DNA from: an uncultured Eubacteriales bacterium
GTDB taxonomy: Bacteria > Bacillota > Clostridia > Oscillospirales > Acutalibacteraceae
NCBI GenBank assembly: GCA_934647945.1
Contig: CAKUFK010000013.1
Location: 24,097 to 88,096 of the forward strand
DNA: 64,000 nt
Reading direction: 5' to 3'
In this document: positions 17,526 to 25,698 of the stretch, piece by piece
How positions within the stretch are numbered: position 1 is the first letter of the stretch
Layout: each line of letters opens with the position of its first letter
Notes under the pieces: model-generated
Databases searched by the model: none
Seen by the model: the letters and a program-made list of their open reading frames with translations, nothing else
Told to the model about the DNA's origin: nothing
Position numbers and translations under genes: made by a program

Positions 17526-17696
17526 TTGAAAAAACAGGAGGAGAGACGGATGGCCGGCCTGCCGGAGGAGATGAAACGGAAGCTCCGGAGCCGGCAGATC
17601 GCCGGACGGCTGGAGGCGCTGCACGGGGAAGGGCTACCGGGGGAGACCGGCGGCAGGGTCCCGAAACGGGGGGAAGGAGTGAAGGAGGATGGCTGA
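17526..17696 (+). CDS. small basic phage protein
   Basis: A 56-residue frame starts at TTG 17526 behind GGGGGAAA and overlaps the next gene by eight bases. It is rich in Arg, Lys and Glu (KRKLRSRQIAGRLEALHG) and probably helical. No family is recognised. Confidence 0.45.
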   Translation: MKKQEERRMAGLPEEMKRKLRSRQIAGRLEALHGEGLPGETGGRVPKRGEGVKEDG

Positions 17697-18189
17697 TGCC
17701 GTGCGGACGGTGGATTACACCATCGAAGAGGGGTGCCTGATCCCGGCCACCCCCCAATACGCCGGGATTCAGGGGGAGCATCAGGCGACCAAGGTCGCCT
17801 TCCGGCTTCCTGAGGCATGGTCCGGGGTGGGATACGTATACCGCGTGGAATATGTGGACGGCTGGCTGGGTCGGCATACCAGCGCGCTGCTGACCCCTGC
17901 GCAGGGAAGCGTGAGCCTGCTCCTGCCGGACAGCTGGACAGCGGCGGGCGGGACGGGGGAGATCCGCCTGGAGGCGGCGCTGCTCGGCGGGGAGAGCAGC
18001 GAGGAACAGATCCTTTTCACCCAGGCGGGGCGGCTGTATTTCAGCCCGCGCGAGCTCGGCGAGAGCGGGCCGCGGTCCCGTGAGGAAGGCCTCTCTACAT
18101 TGATTGCCGCCTGTCTGGCGGCGACGGAAAAGGCCACGGCGGCGGCCAGCGAGGCCGCTGCGCTGCTGGCCGACGAAGCGCCCGTGTGA
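17689..18189 (+). CDS. BppU-like receptor-binding or tail adaptor protein, candidate
   Basis: The 166-residue protein has a beta-sandwich-like N-terminal domain (YTIEEGCLIPATPQYAGIQGE, TKVAFRLPEAW, YRVEYVDG) that resembles the N-terminal domain of baseplate upper proteins. It ends with an Ala-rich helix (CLAATEKATAAASEAAALLA). It probably links the tail to a receptor-binding part; no fibre gene follows. GAAGGAG sites overlap the ATG; GTG 17701 is an alternative start. Confidence 0.5.
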   Translation: MADAVRTVDYTIEEGCLIPATPQYAGIQGEHQATKVAFRLPEAWSGVGYVYRVEYVDGWLGRHTSALLTPAQGSVSLLLPDSWTAAGGTGEIRLEAALLGGESSEEQILFTQAGRLYFSPRELGESGPRSREEGLSTLIAACLAATEKATAAASEAAALLADEAPV

Positions 18190-18213
18190 GCGGAAGCGCG
18201 TGGGGGAGATGCA

Positions 18214-18471
18214 ATGGAGTGGCAGGTGTTTGGCGTAATCGTCGCCCTCTGCGGGTTTGCAGGGGCGATCATAACGCCGGTGGTGAAGCTCAATTCGTCC
18301 ATTACCCGGCTGACGGTGACGATGGAACGGCTGGTGCAGGATGTCCGCGAGCTCCGGGAAAAGAGCCGCGAGGAGCATGGACGGCTGTGGCGGAAACATG
18401 AGGAGCAGGAGCATACGCTGACGGTTCACGAGACCCGGATCGCGACGCTGGAGAACCGGCGGGTCTCCTGA
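18214..18471 (+). CDS. XhlA-like membrane coiled-coil protein
   Basis: The 85-residue protein has one N-terminal membrane helix (FGVIVALCGFAGAIITPVV) and a long coiled coil with Glu/Arg heptads. This is the usual shape of XhlA/hemolysin-type proteins next to holins in Gram-positive phages. It is the last plus-strand gene before an inserted minus-strand gene. Confidence 0.6.
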   Translation: MEWQVFGVIVALCGFAGAIITPVVKLNSSITRLTVTMERLVQDVRELREKSREEHGRLWRKHEEQEHTLTVHETRIATLENRRVS

Positions 18472-18504
18472 GGCCCCGCCCTCTCCGGTATTTGGTGGAA
18501 AAAC

Positions 18505-18539
18505 AGCATCAGCCGCCTTTTTTTCAGGCGGCTGATGCT
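18505..18539 (-). terminator. terminator of the minus-strand gene at 18551-19498
   Basis: A perfect 13-bp stem (18505-18517 with 18527-18539) is followed on the minus strand by GTTTTTCC. It may also stop the plus-strand operon, as the loop itself contains a T run on that strand. Confidence 0.75.
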
Positions 18540-18550
18540 CCGCAGCGGGG

Positions 18551-19498
18551 CTACCGCTGCCGGAATTCCACGATGTCGCTTTCGACTGTTTTTTTCGGGA
18601 AGTGGAACAGGGGGCGGAAAAGGGCCGTGCCGAAATTTTCCAGCTCTGTCCAACTATCGGAGCCGCGGCTCTTGGTATAGATGGCCATCCGCACCATTTT
18701 GCGGCCCCGGAAGGTACGGTCGAAACGGGTCTGTCCGGAAAGCAGGGTCCGGACATAGGACGCCGTCTCCTCTATGAAATCATATTCCTCGTTATTGTCC
18801 ATTTCCCAGAAGTGCGTGTGCTCGTCCAGGAAGAAAACGATGGTCGAATCCCCGCCGAACTCGACGCCGAGACGATGGACGGAGTCGATTATCCACTCGT
18901 CCCCCTCCGTATGGAGGAGGGAAAGGTCGATCACATCCTCCAGCGCGGACAGGAGACGGGCCTTGTTCACCCTTGCCCGTTCCTCCGTTGACCGGCTGCC
19001 CGCGGGCGGTCCGCCATCAAAAGGGACATCGAGAACCCAGGGGACGAGAAAGGCGATGTCCATCTGCAGCAGGGGGCCGGAACAGCGGGAGGAAGGCTTA
19101 TCCGGCGGCTGCGTGAACCCGACGCGGAAGCCGTCCGCGAGCGTCCACATGTCCGCTCCCGTTTGACCGAGAGGCTCCGGGGCGTCGAGACGCTGCGCGT
19201 CATCGCCGGACAGGCGGTTCCCGACAAGGGGATAGAAGCCTGTGTAATATACCCGGCCGTCCCGGCTTTCACAGGCATATATTTCGGCCGGTTTCGCGCC
19301 GTCTATTCCTAATGAGGCGAAAAACGCGGTTACATCCGGAGGAAAACGGGTGGCGGCCCGGACATAGTTTTGATAGGCCGCGCAGGGACAGGCGGCATCC
19401 ACCGGATCCAGGTGGCTGTAAAGGCGGCGGGTAGCGTTCTTGTCAAACGCGATCCGCCATTCCCCGATCTGCATATCTTCCAAGGATACCGCCTCCAT
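18551..19498 (-). CDS. conserved two-domain protein of unknown function (moron-like)
   Basis: The 315-residue protein is on the opposite strand to the phage genes around it. The N-terminal part has a CPCAAYQNYVRAATRFPP segment with paired Cys followed by FFASLGID and KPAEIYACESRDG, a pattern shared by uncharacterised Firmicute proteins. The C-terminal half (from about 185) looks like a separate alpha/beta domain with acidic and aromatic residues. The function is not known. Both ATG 19498 and ATG 19474 are possible starts; neither has a strong ribosome binding site. It has its own terminator. Confidence 0.55.
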   Translation of the reverse strand: MEAVSLEDMQIGEWRIAFDKNATRRLYSHLDPVDAACPCAAYQNYVRAATRFPPDVTAFFASLGIDGAKPAEIYACESRDGRVYYTGFYPLVGNRLSGDDAQRLDAPEPLGQTGADMWTLADGFRVGFTQPPDKPSSRCSGPLLQMDIAFLVPWVLDVPFDGGPPAGSRSTEERARVNKARLLSALEDVIDLSLLHTEGDEWIIDSVHRLGVEFGGDSTIVFFLDEHTHFWEMDNNEEYDFIEETASYVRTLLSGQTRFDRTFRGRKMVRMAIYTKSRGSDSWTELENFGTALFRPLFHFPKKTVESDIVEFRQR

Positions 19499-19628
19499 TT
19501 CACCGCTAAGTATACCATACCCGTCCTTCAAAAGGCAAGCCGGCGGGAGGGGACGGCGATCCGGCATCGGTCCGATTCGCGCGGCGTGGAGCGCATATCC
19601 ATCGTTTTATACGGGTGGAGGAGAAGGA

Positions 19629-19657
19629 TTGCCTATTTAGAACATAAGTTCTATACT
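19629..19657 (+). promoter_or_regulatory. promoter of the lysis genes with an embedded LexA-type box
   Basis: TTGCCT (19629-19634), 17 bases and TATACT (19652-19657) form a promoter. GAACATAAGTTC at 19640-19651 fills the spacer and fits the Gram-positive LexA box GAAC-N4-GTTC exactly. Its placement between -35 and -10 is what a repressor site would need. It would drive 19758-21360. Confidence 0.65.
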
Positions 19658-19757
19658 GGCCGCACAATCGGAAAACGGACACTTTATAACGCAAAAAACA
19701 GGAGCTATTTTGTCTGCCATATTTCTTGATTTAAAGATAAAAAGGGAGGAAACGGCG

Positions 19758-19949
19758 TTGTGTGATTTTTGCGGATACCATCCGTGCGACCCCCGCTGTC
19801 CGAACAGCGAGGGGCCCCGGGAAATGATGGTGTGCTCCGGCTGTGGGGACCGGGTGCATGAAGGGGAGGAGTATTGGGAAATTATGGGGGAATGCCTGTG
19901 CGCGTCCTGCATGGAGGAGAGCCGCCGGATCGCGGAGCGGGAGGACTAG
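19758..19949 (+). CDS. small zinc-finger phage protein
   Basis: A 63-residue protein starts at TTG 19758 with GGGAGG seven bases before. It has CDFCGYHPCDPRCPNSE, then CSGCG and CASC, so two zinc sites are likely. Small proteins opening with this Cys/His pattern are common in Gram-positive phages, and their role is unknown. Confidence 0.6.
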   Translation: MCDFCGYHPCDPRCPNSEGPREMMVCSGCGDRVHEGEEYWEIMGECLCASCMEESRRIAERED

Positions 19950-20184
19950 GGGGAAGTGAGGATGTCATCCGGGTGTGCGGATTTTCGAGCAAAATTTACG
20001 TCTGGCAAGGTGAAAATACGCCGAAAAACTGGCGCTTTCCAAGGATTTTTAACGCAGACGGACACCAATTTTGCCGAAAAGATGCCGTGGGCGATTCCAT
20101 CATTGCTTACCTGGGAAAGGCCGGGCACGGCGGCGTTCCACCCGGAGAGCCGCCGCGGGAGCATGTTTGGCAGAGGGAGGAGCT

Positions 20185-21018
20185 ATGGAGCTGAAAATTC
20201 AGTATATGACGGAGAACGACTGTTACAAGCAGAACCGGACGCACGGTATGCAGGGGATCGTGGTGCATTCGACGGCGACGCCGGGGGTGATGGCGGAGGC
20301 GTGGTACAGCCGGTGGAACAAGCCGGGGGTGGAAAAATGCGTACACGCTTTTGTGGACGACCGGGTGGTGGTGCAGTATCTGCCCTGGACGATGAGGGGC
20401 TGGCATGCGGGACAGCATCCGGACACGGGGAAGAGCGCGAACAATACCCACATCGGGTTTGAGATCTGCGAGCCGAAGGACTGGGAGAGCAACGCCGTGT
20501 ATTTCGAACAGGCGTGGGACAATGCCGTGGAGCTGTGCGTGGCGCTCTGCCGGCAGTTTGGGCTCACGGCGGCGGACATCACCAGCCACTGTGAGGGATA
20601 CCGTGCGGGGATCGCGTCGAACCATGGGGACCCGATGCATTGGTTCCCGAAATTCGGGAAGAGCATGGATGGGTTCCGCCATGAGGTGCATCGAAGGCTG
20701 AAAGGGGAAATGGTGGTTATGGGCAAGGTTGTGAACGCCGACAAACTGATCGCCTGGATCGACGGCAATGCGGTGGAAATGGACGAGGGCGGCGGGAACG
20801 CGACCTCCCGGTACCGCACCACCGCGAATCTTTATTATCACACCACATACCCGGCCAAGGCCGGGGACGCTTCCACCCGGGCGGGGAAATGGCCCAAGGG
20901 CACCGTCGTGGACGTGGTGGACGGTTGGGAGAGTGCGGGCGGCGGTTATACCTGGGTGAAGGTGATGTACAGCGGAGGGAGCTATTATGCGGCGAAGGAA
21001 TATCTGGAGCGGGTTTAA
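20185..21018 (+). CDS. N-acetylmuramoyl-L-alanine amidase, phage endolysin
   Basis: The 277-residue protein has an Amidase_2 domain (about 5-175) with zinc ligand His28 in IVVHSTAT, HAFVDDRVVVQYLPW, NTHIGFEIC and a C-terminal HCEGYR and NHGDPMHWFPKFG. An SH3-like segment follows (about 205-277, with RTTANLYYH and GYTWVKVMYSGG). It cuts the amide bond of peptidoglycan during lysis. GAGGGAGGAG precedes ATG 20185. The holin gene follows 39 bases later. Confidence 0.92.
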   Translation: MELKIQYMTENDCYKQNRTHGMQGIVVHSTATPGVMAEAWYSRWNKPGVEKCVHAFVDDRVVVQYLPWTMRGWHAGQHPDTGKSANNTHIGFEICEPKDWESNAVYFEQAWDNAVELCVALCRQFGLTAADITSHCEGYRAGIASNHGDPMHWFPKFGKSMDGFRHEVHRRLKGEMVVMGKVVNADKLIAWIDGNAVEMDEGGGNATSRYRTTANLYYHTTYPAKAGDASTRAGKWPKGTVVDVVDGWESAGGGYTWVKVMYSGGSYYAAKEYLERV

Positions 21019-21057
21019 GAAGGAAGATACCCGAACGAAAGAACAGGAGGGGATCGG

Positions 21058-21360
21058 ATGCAAGGAATCCTGATGGTGTTGGCCCTGGCCGTAACGGTCG
21101 AGGCAGTGGTAGAATATGTCAAGGCCGTTGTCCATGCGGCCGCGCAGAAGGATGTCAAGGGACTGATAACCCGGACGGCGGCGCTGGCGATATCCCTGCT
21201 GCTGTGCTTTGCGGCCGGGGCTGACCTGTATGCCGTGCTGGGTTTGGATTTCCGGCTGCCCGGCATCGGGACCGCGCTGACCGGGATTTTCGCGTCCCGC
21301 GGGGCGAATTATATGAACGACCTCATTCAAAAGCTGCGTCAGGCCGGAGAGGCGGAGTGA
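21058..21360 (+). CDS. phage holin
   Basis: The 100-residue protein has two or three hydrophobic segments (LMVLALAVTVEAVVEYV, AALAISLLLCFAAGADLYAVL) and a C-terminal RGANYMNDLIQKL, typical of holins of clostridial phages. It would open the membrane for the amidase encoded just upstream. It is the last recognisable phage gene. Confidence 0.8.
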   Translation: MQGILMVLALAVTVEAVVEYVKAVVHAAAQKDVKGLITRTAALAISLLLCFAAGADLYAVLGLDFRLPGIGTALTGIFASRGANYMNDLIQKLRQAGEAE

Positions 21361-21467
21361 ACGGGGCCGCCGAACCTAAAAATATAGGATAAAAACCACT
21401 CTGCCGGGAAACAAACTTGGAGCGCAGCCCTTTATCTAAAATCGTTGGTTCGGGAATCCACGTTCCT

Positions 21468-21806
21468 GCCGACTTTCCTAAAAAGAAAGTCGGCCGATCA
21501 CCCGGGGGTTCAGGGGGCATGCCCCCTGACGCTTCTTTTCCCGTTCCTACTCGATTAGCCTCGGGCAAATGCGGAAGCATTTGCGAGGGCCGGGGCAGGC
21601 GCGTATGATTTCGACGGCGTTCGACCCGGCCTTCTTGTCGACAAGAAAGGGGGTGGCCCGCAGGTCAAACCTTGCCATCACTTGCCAGTCTTTTATTCGC
21701 TCATGCCATAAAGCACATGCTGTGCTTTGGCACCTCCTTTCTCTGTGCGGAGAAAGGAGGCAAAGACGCAGGATCATTTGCCGGTTTTCTCACCATGAAA
21801 ACCGGC
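21468..21806. repeat. cluster of seven perfect hairpins or palindromes
   Basis: Seven unrelated perfect inverted repeats follow each other: 21468-21494 (10-bp stem), 21510-21529 (20-bp palindrome), 21564-21583 (8-bp), 21632-21647 (16-bp palindrome), 21710-21728 (8-bp), 21733-21760 (11-bp) and 21780-21806 (10-bp). No gene is seen in 21361-21898. The segment separates the holin from host DNA. Confidence 0.7.
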
Positions 21807-21898
21807 GGCAGCGTTATCACCTGAACCATCCCATACAAATAGGGGCTGCGGCCCTGGGGCTTTGACTGGTCATAATATCATAAAATATCAACCAAAGT

Positions 21899-21936
21899 AA
21901 AAAGAGCAGGGTGCGCAAGGCGCTCCTGCTCTTTTT
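21899..21936. terminator. bidirectional terminator
   Basis: AAAAAGAGCAGG pairs with CCTGCTCTTTTT around 14 nt. The T run reads on both strands, so it ends the DUF378 transcript from the right and any transcript from the phage side. Confidence 0.85.
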
Positions 21937-21948
21937 ATGTGCGCCCGG

Positions 21949-22182
21949 TCAGTCGTGGCGCTCGAGAATTTCTTCCCGTTCCCGGAAGAACAGGGAAATG
22001 CACCAGATACCGGCCAAGGCGACAATGGTGTAGATTACACGGCTGACCGCGGCGCCCTGTCCGCCAAAAGCCCATCCCACTATGTCGAATTGGAACAGGC
22101 CGATGCTGCCCCAGTTGATGGCGCCGATGACCACAAGGATCAGGGCCAGTCTGTCCAGCACGTTCTTCACTCCTTCATCCAC
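21949..22182 (-). CDS. DUF378 family membrane protein
   Basis: The 77-residue protein has two membrane helices. LDRLALILVVIGAINWGSIGLFQFDIV is the DUF378 hallmark (quoted here in part: ALILVVIGAINWG, GLFQFD). The function is unknown. ATG 22182 touches AAGGTGG, while GTG 22161 has GAAGGAG at good spacing and may be the true start. A TATAAT-like -10 lies at 22241-22246 on the minus strand. Confidence 0.85.
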   Translation of the reverse strand: MDEGVKNVLDRLALILVVIGAINWGSIGLFQFDIVGWAFGGQGAAVSRVIYTIVALAGIWCISLFFREREEILERHD

Positions 22183-22478
22183 CTTCGTTCCTGAATTTGC
22201 GCATTACCGCGCAGAGTTAGTATCGGATACGGCAGGCGAAATTATACAGGAACGGCTGTTTTTCCAATGGAACGCATTTTCTTACAGGATTCTCCATGTA
22301 TACGCCGGCCGGTTCTTTTCAGACGGGTTGACAGATGTGTGAGAATATGTCGGCTTTTGTCGGTGAATTCCCGGACATTGGCAGGAAGAACACCGCCGAA
22401 TGTTGTGTAAAATTTACAATCTTTTAATATATTGTTGAAAACAATATGACAACAAATCATGAAGTTCAACCAAGGAGG

Positions 22479-22506
22479 TTGCTTTCCGGAGGAATTTGAG
22501 TATAAT
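22479..22506 (+). promoter_or_regulatory. promoter of the M23 peptidase gene
   Basis: TTGCTT (22479-22484), 16 bases and TATAAT (22501-22506) form the promoter. The intergenic stretch 22183-22478 before it is AT-rich and holds no gene. Confidence 0.65.
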
Positions 22507-22518
22507 AGAAAGCAGGTT

Positions 22519-22534
22519 GTTACAAAGTTGTAAC
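22519..22534 (+). promoter_or_regulatory. 16-bp inverted repeat at the start of the M23 transcript
   Basis: GTTACAA-AG-TTGTAAC begins about six bases after the predicted transcription start. It could be an operator or an RNA hairpin in the 90-base leader. Confidence 0.45.
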
Positions 22535-22622
22535 TTTTAAGAAACAGATATCCGTTCTGTCCGAGAGAATCTGACCGGAGCCGACAAAACCGGATTTGGA
22601 TGGCATCGAGGGAGTGAGAACG

Positions 22623-24383
22623 TTGTACCTCAAAGAGGAAACATCGGCTGTACCGTCCTTTGCGCGCCGCATCGCGCAGACGGCGGGGACCCTGCTCAGG
22701 GGAGCGGCGGCAGGTGTCCGCAAGGCTGCCGCTGTGGGATATCGCGTTTGTTACGTCACGGGAATCGAGGTCCTGCGGATCGGCCGGGCCATTGGACGCC
22801 GTGCGGCCCGTATACTGGCCCCGGCAGGCCGGGTTGCGTATCGGTTTATCGATTGGGCTTTGCTGCGGCATCTCCGTGCCTTCGCCGGGGAATGCCGCCG
22901 GATCGGCCAAGGCTTCGCCATCGCCGGCCGTCGGGTATCCGCCGCCTTCCGGCGGCATCCGGCCCTGGCGCTGCTGCAGATTTTGCTCCTGCCTTTTTTG
23001 GCGGTCAGGCGCCATCGGAAGATGGTCGTTTCCCTTTTGAATATCGCAGCACCGGCCGCCGCGGCGTTTTTGATGGTTTTCACGCTCCATTACTGGAGCG
23101 GTGTGGAATTCGGCCTGGTGGTGGAATACGGCGGGGAAAAACTCGGTTATATCGCGGATGAGTCGGTTTTCGACACCGCCGCGACCATGGCGGCCGAGCG
23201 GGTCATCAACACCGACGATTCGTTCCAGGTGGAACGGGTTCCCAAACTCACCCTGGCGATGGTGCGCAGCGACTTGCTGCTGGATGAATCCGCGGTATGC
23301 GACCGGATCCTGTCCTCCGCCAGCGATTCCATCACCGAAGCCAGCGGCCTCTATGTGGACGGCCGGTTTATTGGGGCTGTGGAATCCCGGGCGGCGCTGG
23401 ACGGCCTGCTCGGCGGCATCCTAGACAGTCACCGGGACGGTTCGGGAACCGATCAGGCGCAGTTTTTGCAGGATGTCAAGGTAGTGGACGGGCTGTATCC
23501 GCTCACTTCCACTATCAGCGCGGATGCGATGCGGACCCATTTGACTGCGCAGACGGTCGTGGAAAAGCGATATGCGGCGGAGCCGGGCGATTCCTACAAC
23601 CGGATCGCCGGCAAGCACGGCATGACCGTCAGCGAGCTCAAGGCCCTCAACCCCGATCAGGGGGATATGATCCATATCGGGGACGAGCTGGTGGTGCAGC
23701 GGCCGCAGACCTTCCTGCAGGTGCAGGTGACCCGGGTCGTCGAATATGAGAAAACGTTGGATTACCAGACGAAAAAAGTGCAGGATTCCTCTCAGTATGA
23801 GGGCTATCAGAAGGTGCAGACCCAGGGCAAGGAAGGGCTGCAGAGGATCACCGCCGAGGTCACATATGTCGACGGAGTGGAGCAGTCCAGGAACATCCTC
23901 TCAACCGAAACCATCCGGGAACCGGTGGACAAAGTGGTCGTTGTGGGCGGCAAGAAGGTCAATCCGAACGCCTACACCGGGGATGGGATTTCGACGGGTA
24001 AATTCATGTGGCCGCTGCCTTATACCCGGAATATCACGTCGCCTTTCGGCAGGCGGGGCCGTTCCACCCATTCCGGTATCGATATCTGCTCCGCCGGTGT
24101 TTATGGGCAGAGTATTGTCGCCGCGGACGGCGGCGTAGTGGTCAAGACCAACACGAGCGGCTGGGGAATGAGCTACGGCAGCTACGTCCTCATCGACCAC
24201 GGCGGCGGATATCAGACGATGTATGCGCATTGCAGCTCGGTTCTGGTGAAACCGGGTCAGAAGGTGACGAAAGGCCAGGTCATCGCGAAGGTGGGCAATA
24301 CCGGTCGCAGCACCGGTGCGCATCTCCATTTCGAGATCCGTATCAATGGTAAAGCAACGAATCCTCTTGCGTTTGTAGGTTGA
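22623..24383 (+). CDS. membrane-anchored M23 peptidase with LysM and G5 domains
   Basis: The protein of about 586 residues has a basic, amphipathic N-terminal region, a membrane helix near residues 140-158 (AAPAAAAFLMVFTLHYW), and an outer part. That part holds a LysM motif (YAAEPGDSYNRIAGKHGMTV), a G5 domain (VTRVVEYEKTLDYQTKKV) and a C-terminal M23 peptidase with HSGID and HLHFE zinc ligands. It cuts peptidoglycan cross-bridges at the cell wall. TTG 22623 with GAGGGAG eight bases before is the best start; TTG 22596 is upstream in frame. Transcription ends at 24398-24430. Confidence 0.88.
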   Translation: MYLKEETSAVPSFARRIAQTAGTLLRGAAAGVRKAAAVGYRVCYVTGIEVLRIGRAIGRRAARILAPAGRVAYRFIDWALLRHLRAFAGECRRIGQGFAIAGRRVSAAFRRHPALALLQILLLPFLAVRRHRKMVVSLLNIAAPAAAAFLMVFTLHYWSGVEFGLVVEYGGEKLGYIADESVFDTAATMAAERVINTDDSFQVERVPKLTLAMVRSDLLLDESAVCDRILSSASDSITEASGLYVDGRFIGAVESRAALDGLLGGILDSHRDGSGTDQAQFLQDVKVVDGLYPLTSTISADAMRTHLTAQTVVEKRYAAEPGDSYNRIAGKHGMTVSELKALNPDQGDMIHIGDELVVQRPQTFLQVQVTRVVEYEKTLDYQTKKVQDSSQYEGYQKVQTQGKEGLQRITAEVTYVDGVEQSRNILSTETIREPVDKVVVVGGKKVNPNAYTGDGISTGKFMWPLPYTRNITSPFGRRGRSTHSGIDICSAGVYGQSIVAADGGVVVKTNTSGWGMSYGSYVLIDHGGGYQTMYAHCSSVLVKPGQKVTKGQVIAKVGNTGRSTGAHLHFEIRINGKATNPLAFVG

Positions 24384-24395
24384 CGGGCGCAAGTT

Positions 24396-24433
24396 ACGGA
24401 CCGTGGAAGATCCTTCCACGGTCCGTTTTTCTT
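24396..24433 (+). terminator. strong rho-independent terminator
   Basis: GGACCGTGGAAG and CTTCCACGGTCC form a perfect 12-bp stem with a 3-nt loop, followed by GTTTTTCTTTTT. It ends the M23 peptidase transcript. Confidence 0.92.
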
Positions 24434-24511
24434 TTTCCGGCACGGTGGGGATGGGGCCGGCGGTCCCGCTGTGTTCCGGGCCTCGGAAGGATATCTGCAT
24501 ATACGAAAAAT

Positions 24512-24540
24512 TTGCGTATTGTCCCCGTTTGCGGTATACT
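24512..24540 (+). promoter_or_regulatory. promoter of the hydrolase operon
   Basis: TTGCGT (24512-24517) and TATACT (24535-24540) are 17 bases apart. The first gene starts at 24574. Confidence 0.65.
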
Positions 24541-24573
24541 ATACGGGATAACACAGGAGAGAAGGGACGGCCC

Positions 24574-25695
24574 ATGCCCAGCATCAAAAGCAAGCTGCTC
24601 CGCGGCACGATGAAAAGCGTCAAGCCCATCATCACGGGGATGAACATTCCGGACCAGCGCAAAGGCATGGACCTGCTCCGCTACATCCATCCTCTGCCCA
24701 AGGCGGTTGCGATCAGGCCGGCGGAAGCGGATTGCCCCTTGAAAGGGCAATGGGCGATGCCGGAGGATGCGGTGGCGGGCAAGGCCATCCTCTATACCCA
24801 TGGCGGCGCGTATGTCTCGGGTTCCCCGTCGACGCACGAGCCCTTGATCGCCCGCCTGGCCCAGAGCACCAAAATTCCGGTGATGGCCTACGAGTACCGT
24901 CTGGCTCCCGAGCATCCCTATCCCGCCGCGCTTGAGGATGCCCTGGCGGCGTTCGACTATCTGCTGGAAAAAGGCTATGCGGAATCGGATATCGCGCTGT
25001 GCGGCGATTCGGCGGGCGGCGGGCTCACCCTGGCCCTTGCCCTGAAGCTCCGCGACCTTGGCAGGCCGCTGCCGGGCGCGCTGGTGCTCATCTCCCCCTG
25101 GACCGATCTGACTGAGAGCGGCGGTACCCACTACACCAAGTCGGGGGATGACCCCCTTCTGTCGAGTGAGGGGCTGCGGGAAACTGCGCTGCTCTATGCG
25201 GGAGACGAGGATCTGCACAACCCGTATATTTCGCCCTTGTACGGCGATTTCACCGGGCTGCCGCCCGTCCTGATCCATGTGGGGACCAACGAGGTACTGC
25301 TGGACGATTCCCGGAAGCTCGCCACCCGGATGGACGCCTGCGGCGTAGATGTCGACATCGATATCTACGAGGGCATGTGGCATGTCTGGCACATGTTCGA
25401 TGTCCCGGAAGCCCGGGCGGCAATGCGGAAAATCCAATGGTTCCTCTGTACCCAGCTCGAGGTGGGCGGGATGAAAAAGCGGACAGTCCGCCCTGGGGCA
25501 AAATACCGGCATTTTAAGGGCAAGGAATACCGTGTCCTCTATCTGGCCCGCCACAGCGAAACGCTGGAGGAGCTGGTGGTCTATCAGCAGCTCTATGGGG
25601 AGATGGGAGTCTGGGTGCGGCCGCTCGACATGTTTTTGGAAACGGTGGAGCGAAACGGGAAGGTACAGTATCGGTTCGAGGAAATCGAGGAGTAA
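24574..25695 (+). CDS. alpha/beta hydrolase fused to a DUF1653 domain
   Basis: The 373-residue protein starts at ATG 24574 after GAAGGGA. The first 300 residues are a hormone-sensitive-lipase type alpha/beta hydrolase: oxyanion-hole HGGAY, nucleophile GDSAGG, and a late Asp/His pair around VDVDIDIYEGMWHVWH. The last 65 residues (KYRHFKGKEYRVL to VWVRPLDMFLETVE) form a DUF1653 domain, usually a small separate protein. The pair probably acts on a small ester; the substrate is unknown. The EIIC-EAL gene begins three bases later. Confidence 0.85.
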   Translation: MPSIKSKLLRGTMKSVKPIITGMNIPDQRKGMDLLRYIHPLPKAVAIRPAEADCPLKGQWAMPEDAVAGKAILYTHGGAYVSGSPSTHEPLIARLAQSTKIPVMAYEYRLAPEHPYPAALEDALAAFDYLLEKGYAESDIALCGDSAGGGLTLALALKLRDLGRPLPGALVLISPWTDLTESGGTHYTKSGDDPLLSSEGLRETALLYAGDEDLHNPYISPLYGDFTGLPPVLIHVGTNEVLLDDSRKLATRMDACGVDVDIDIYEGMWHVWHMFDVPEARAAMRKIQWFLCTQLEVGGMKKRTVRPGAKYRHFKGKEYRVLYLARHSETLEELVVYQQLYGEMGVWVRPLDMFLETVERNGKVQYRFEEIEE

Positions 25696-25698
25696 GCG

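Noticed and set aside
8236..21400. Integrase gene or att repeats around the phage element
   Set aside because: I looked for tyrosine or serine recombinase motifs and for direct repeats at both ends and saw none. This absence is itself used in a finding.
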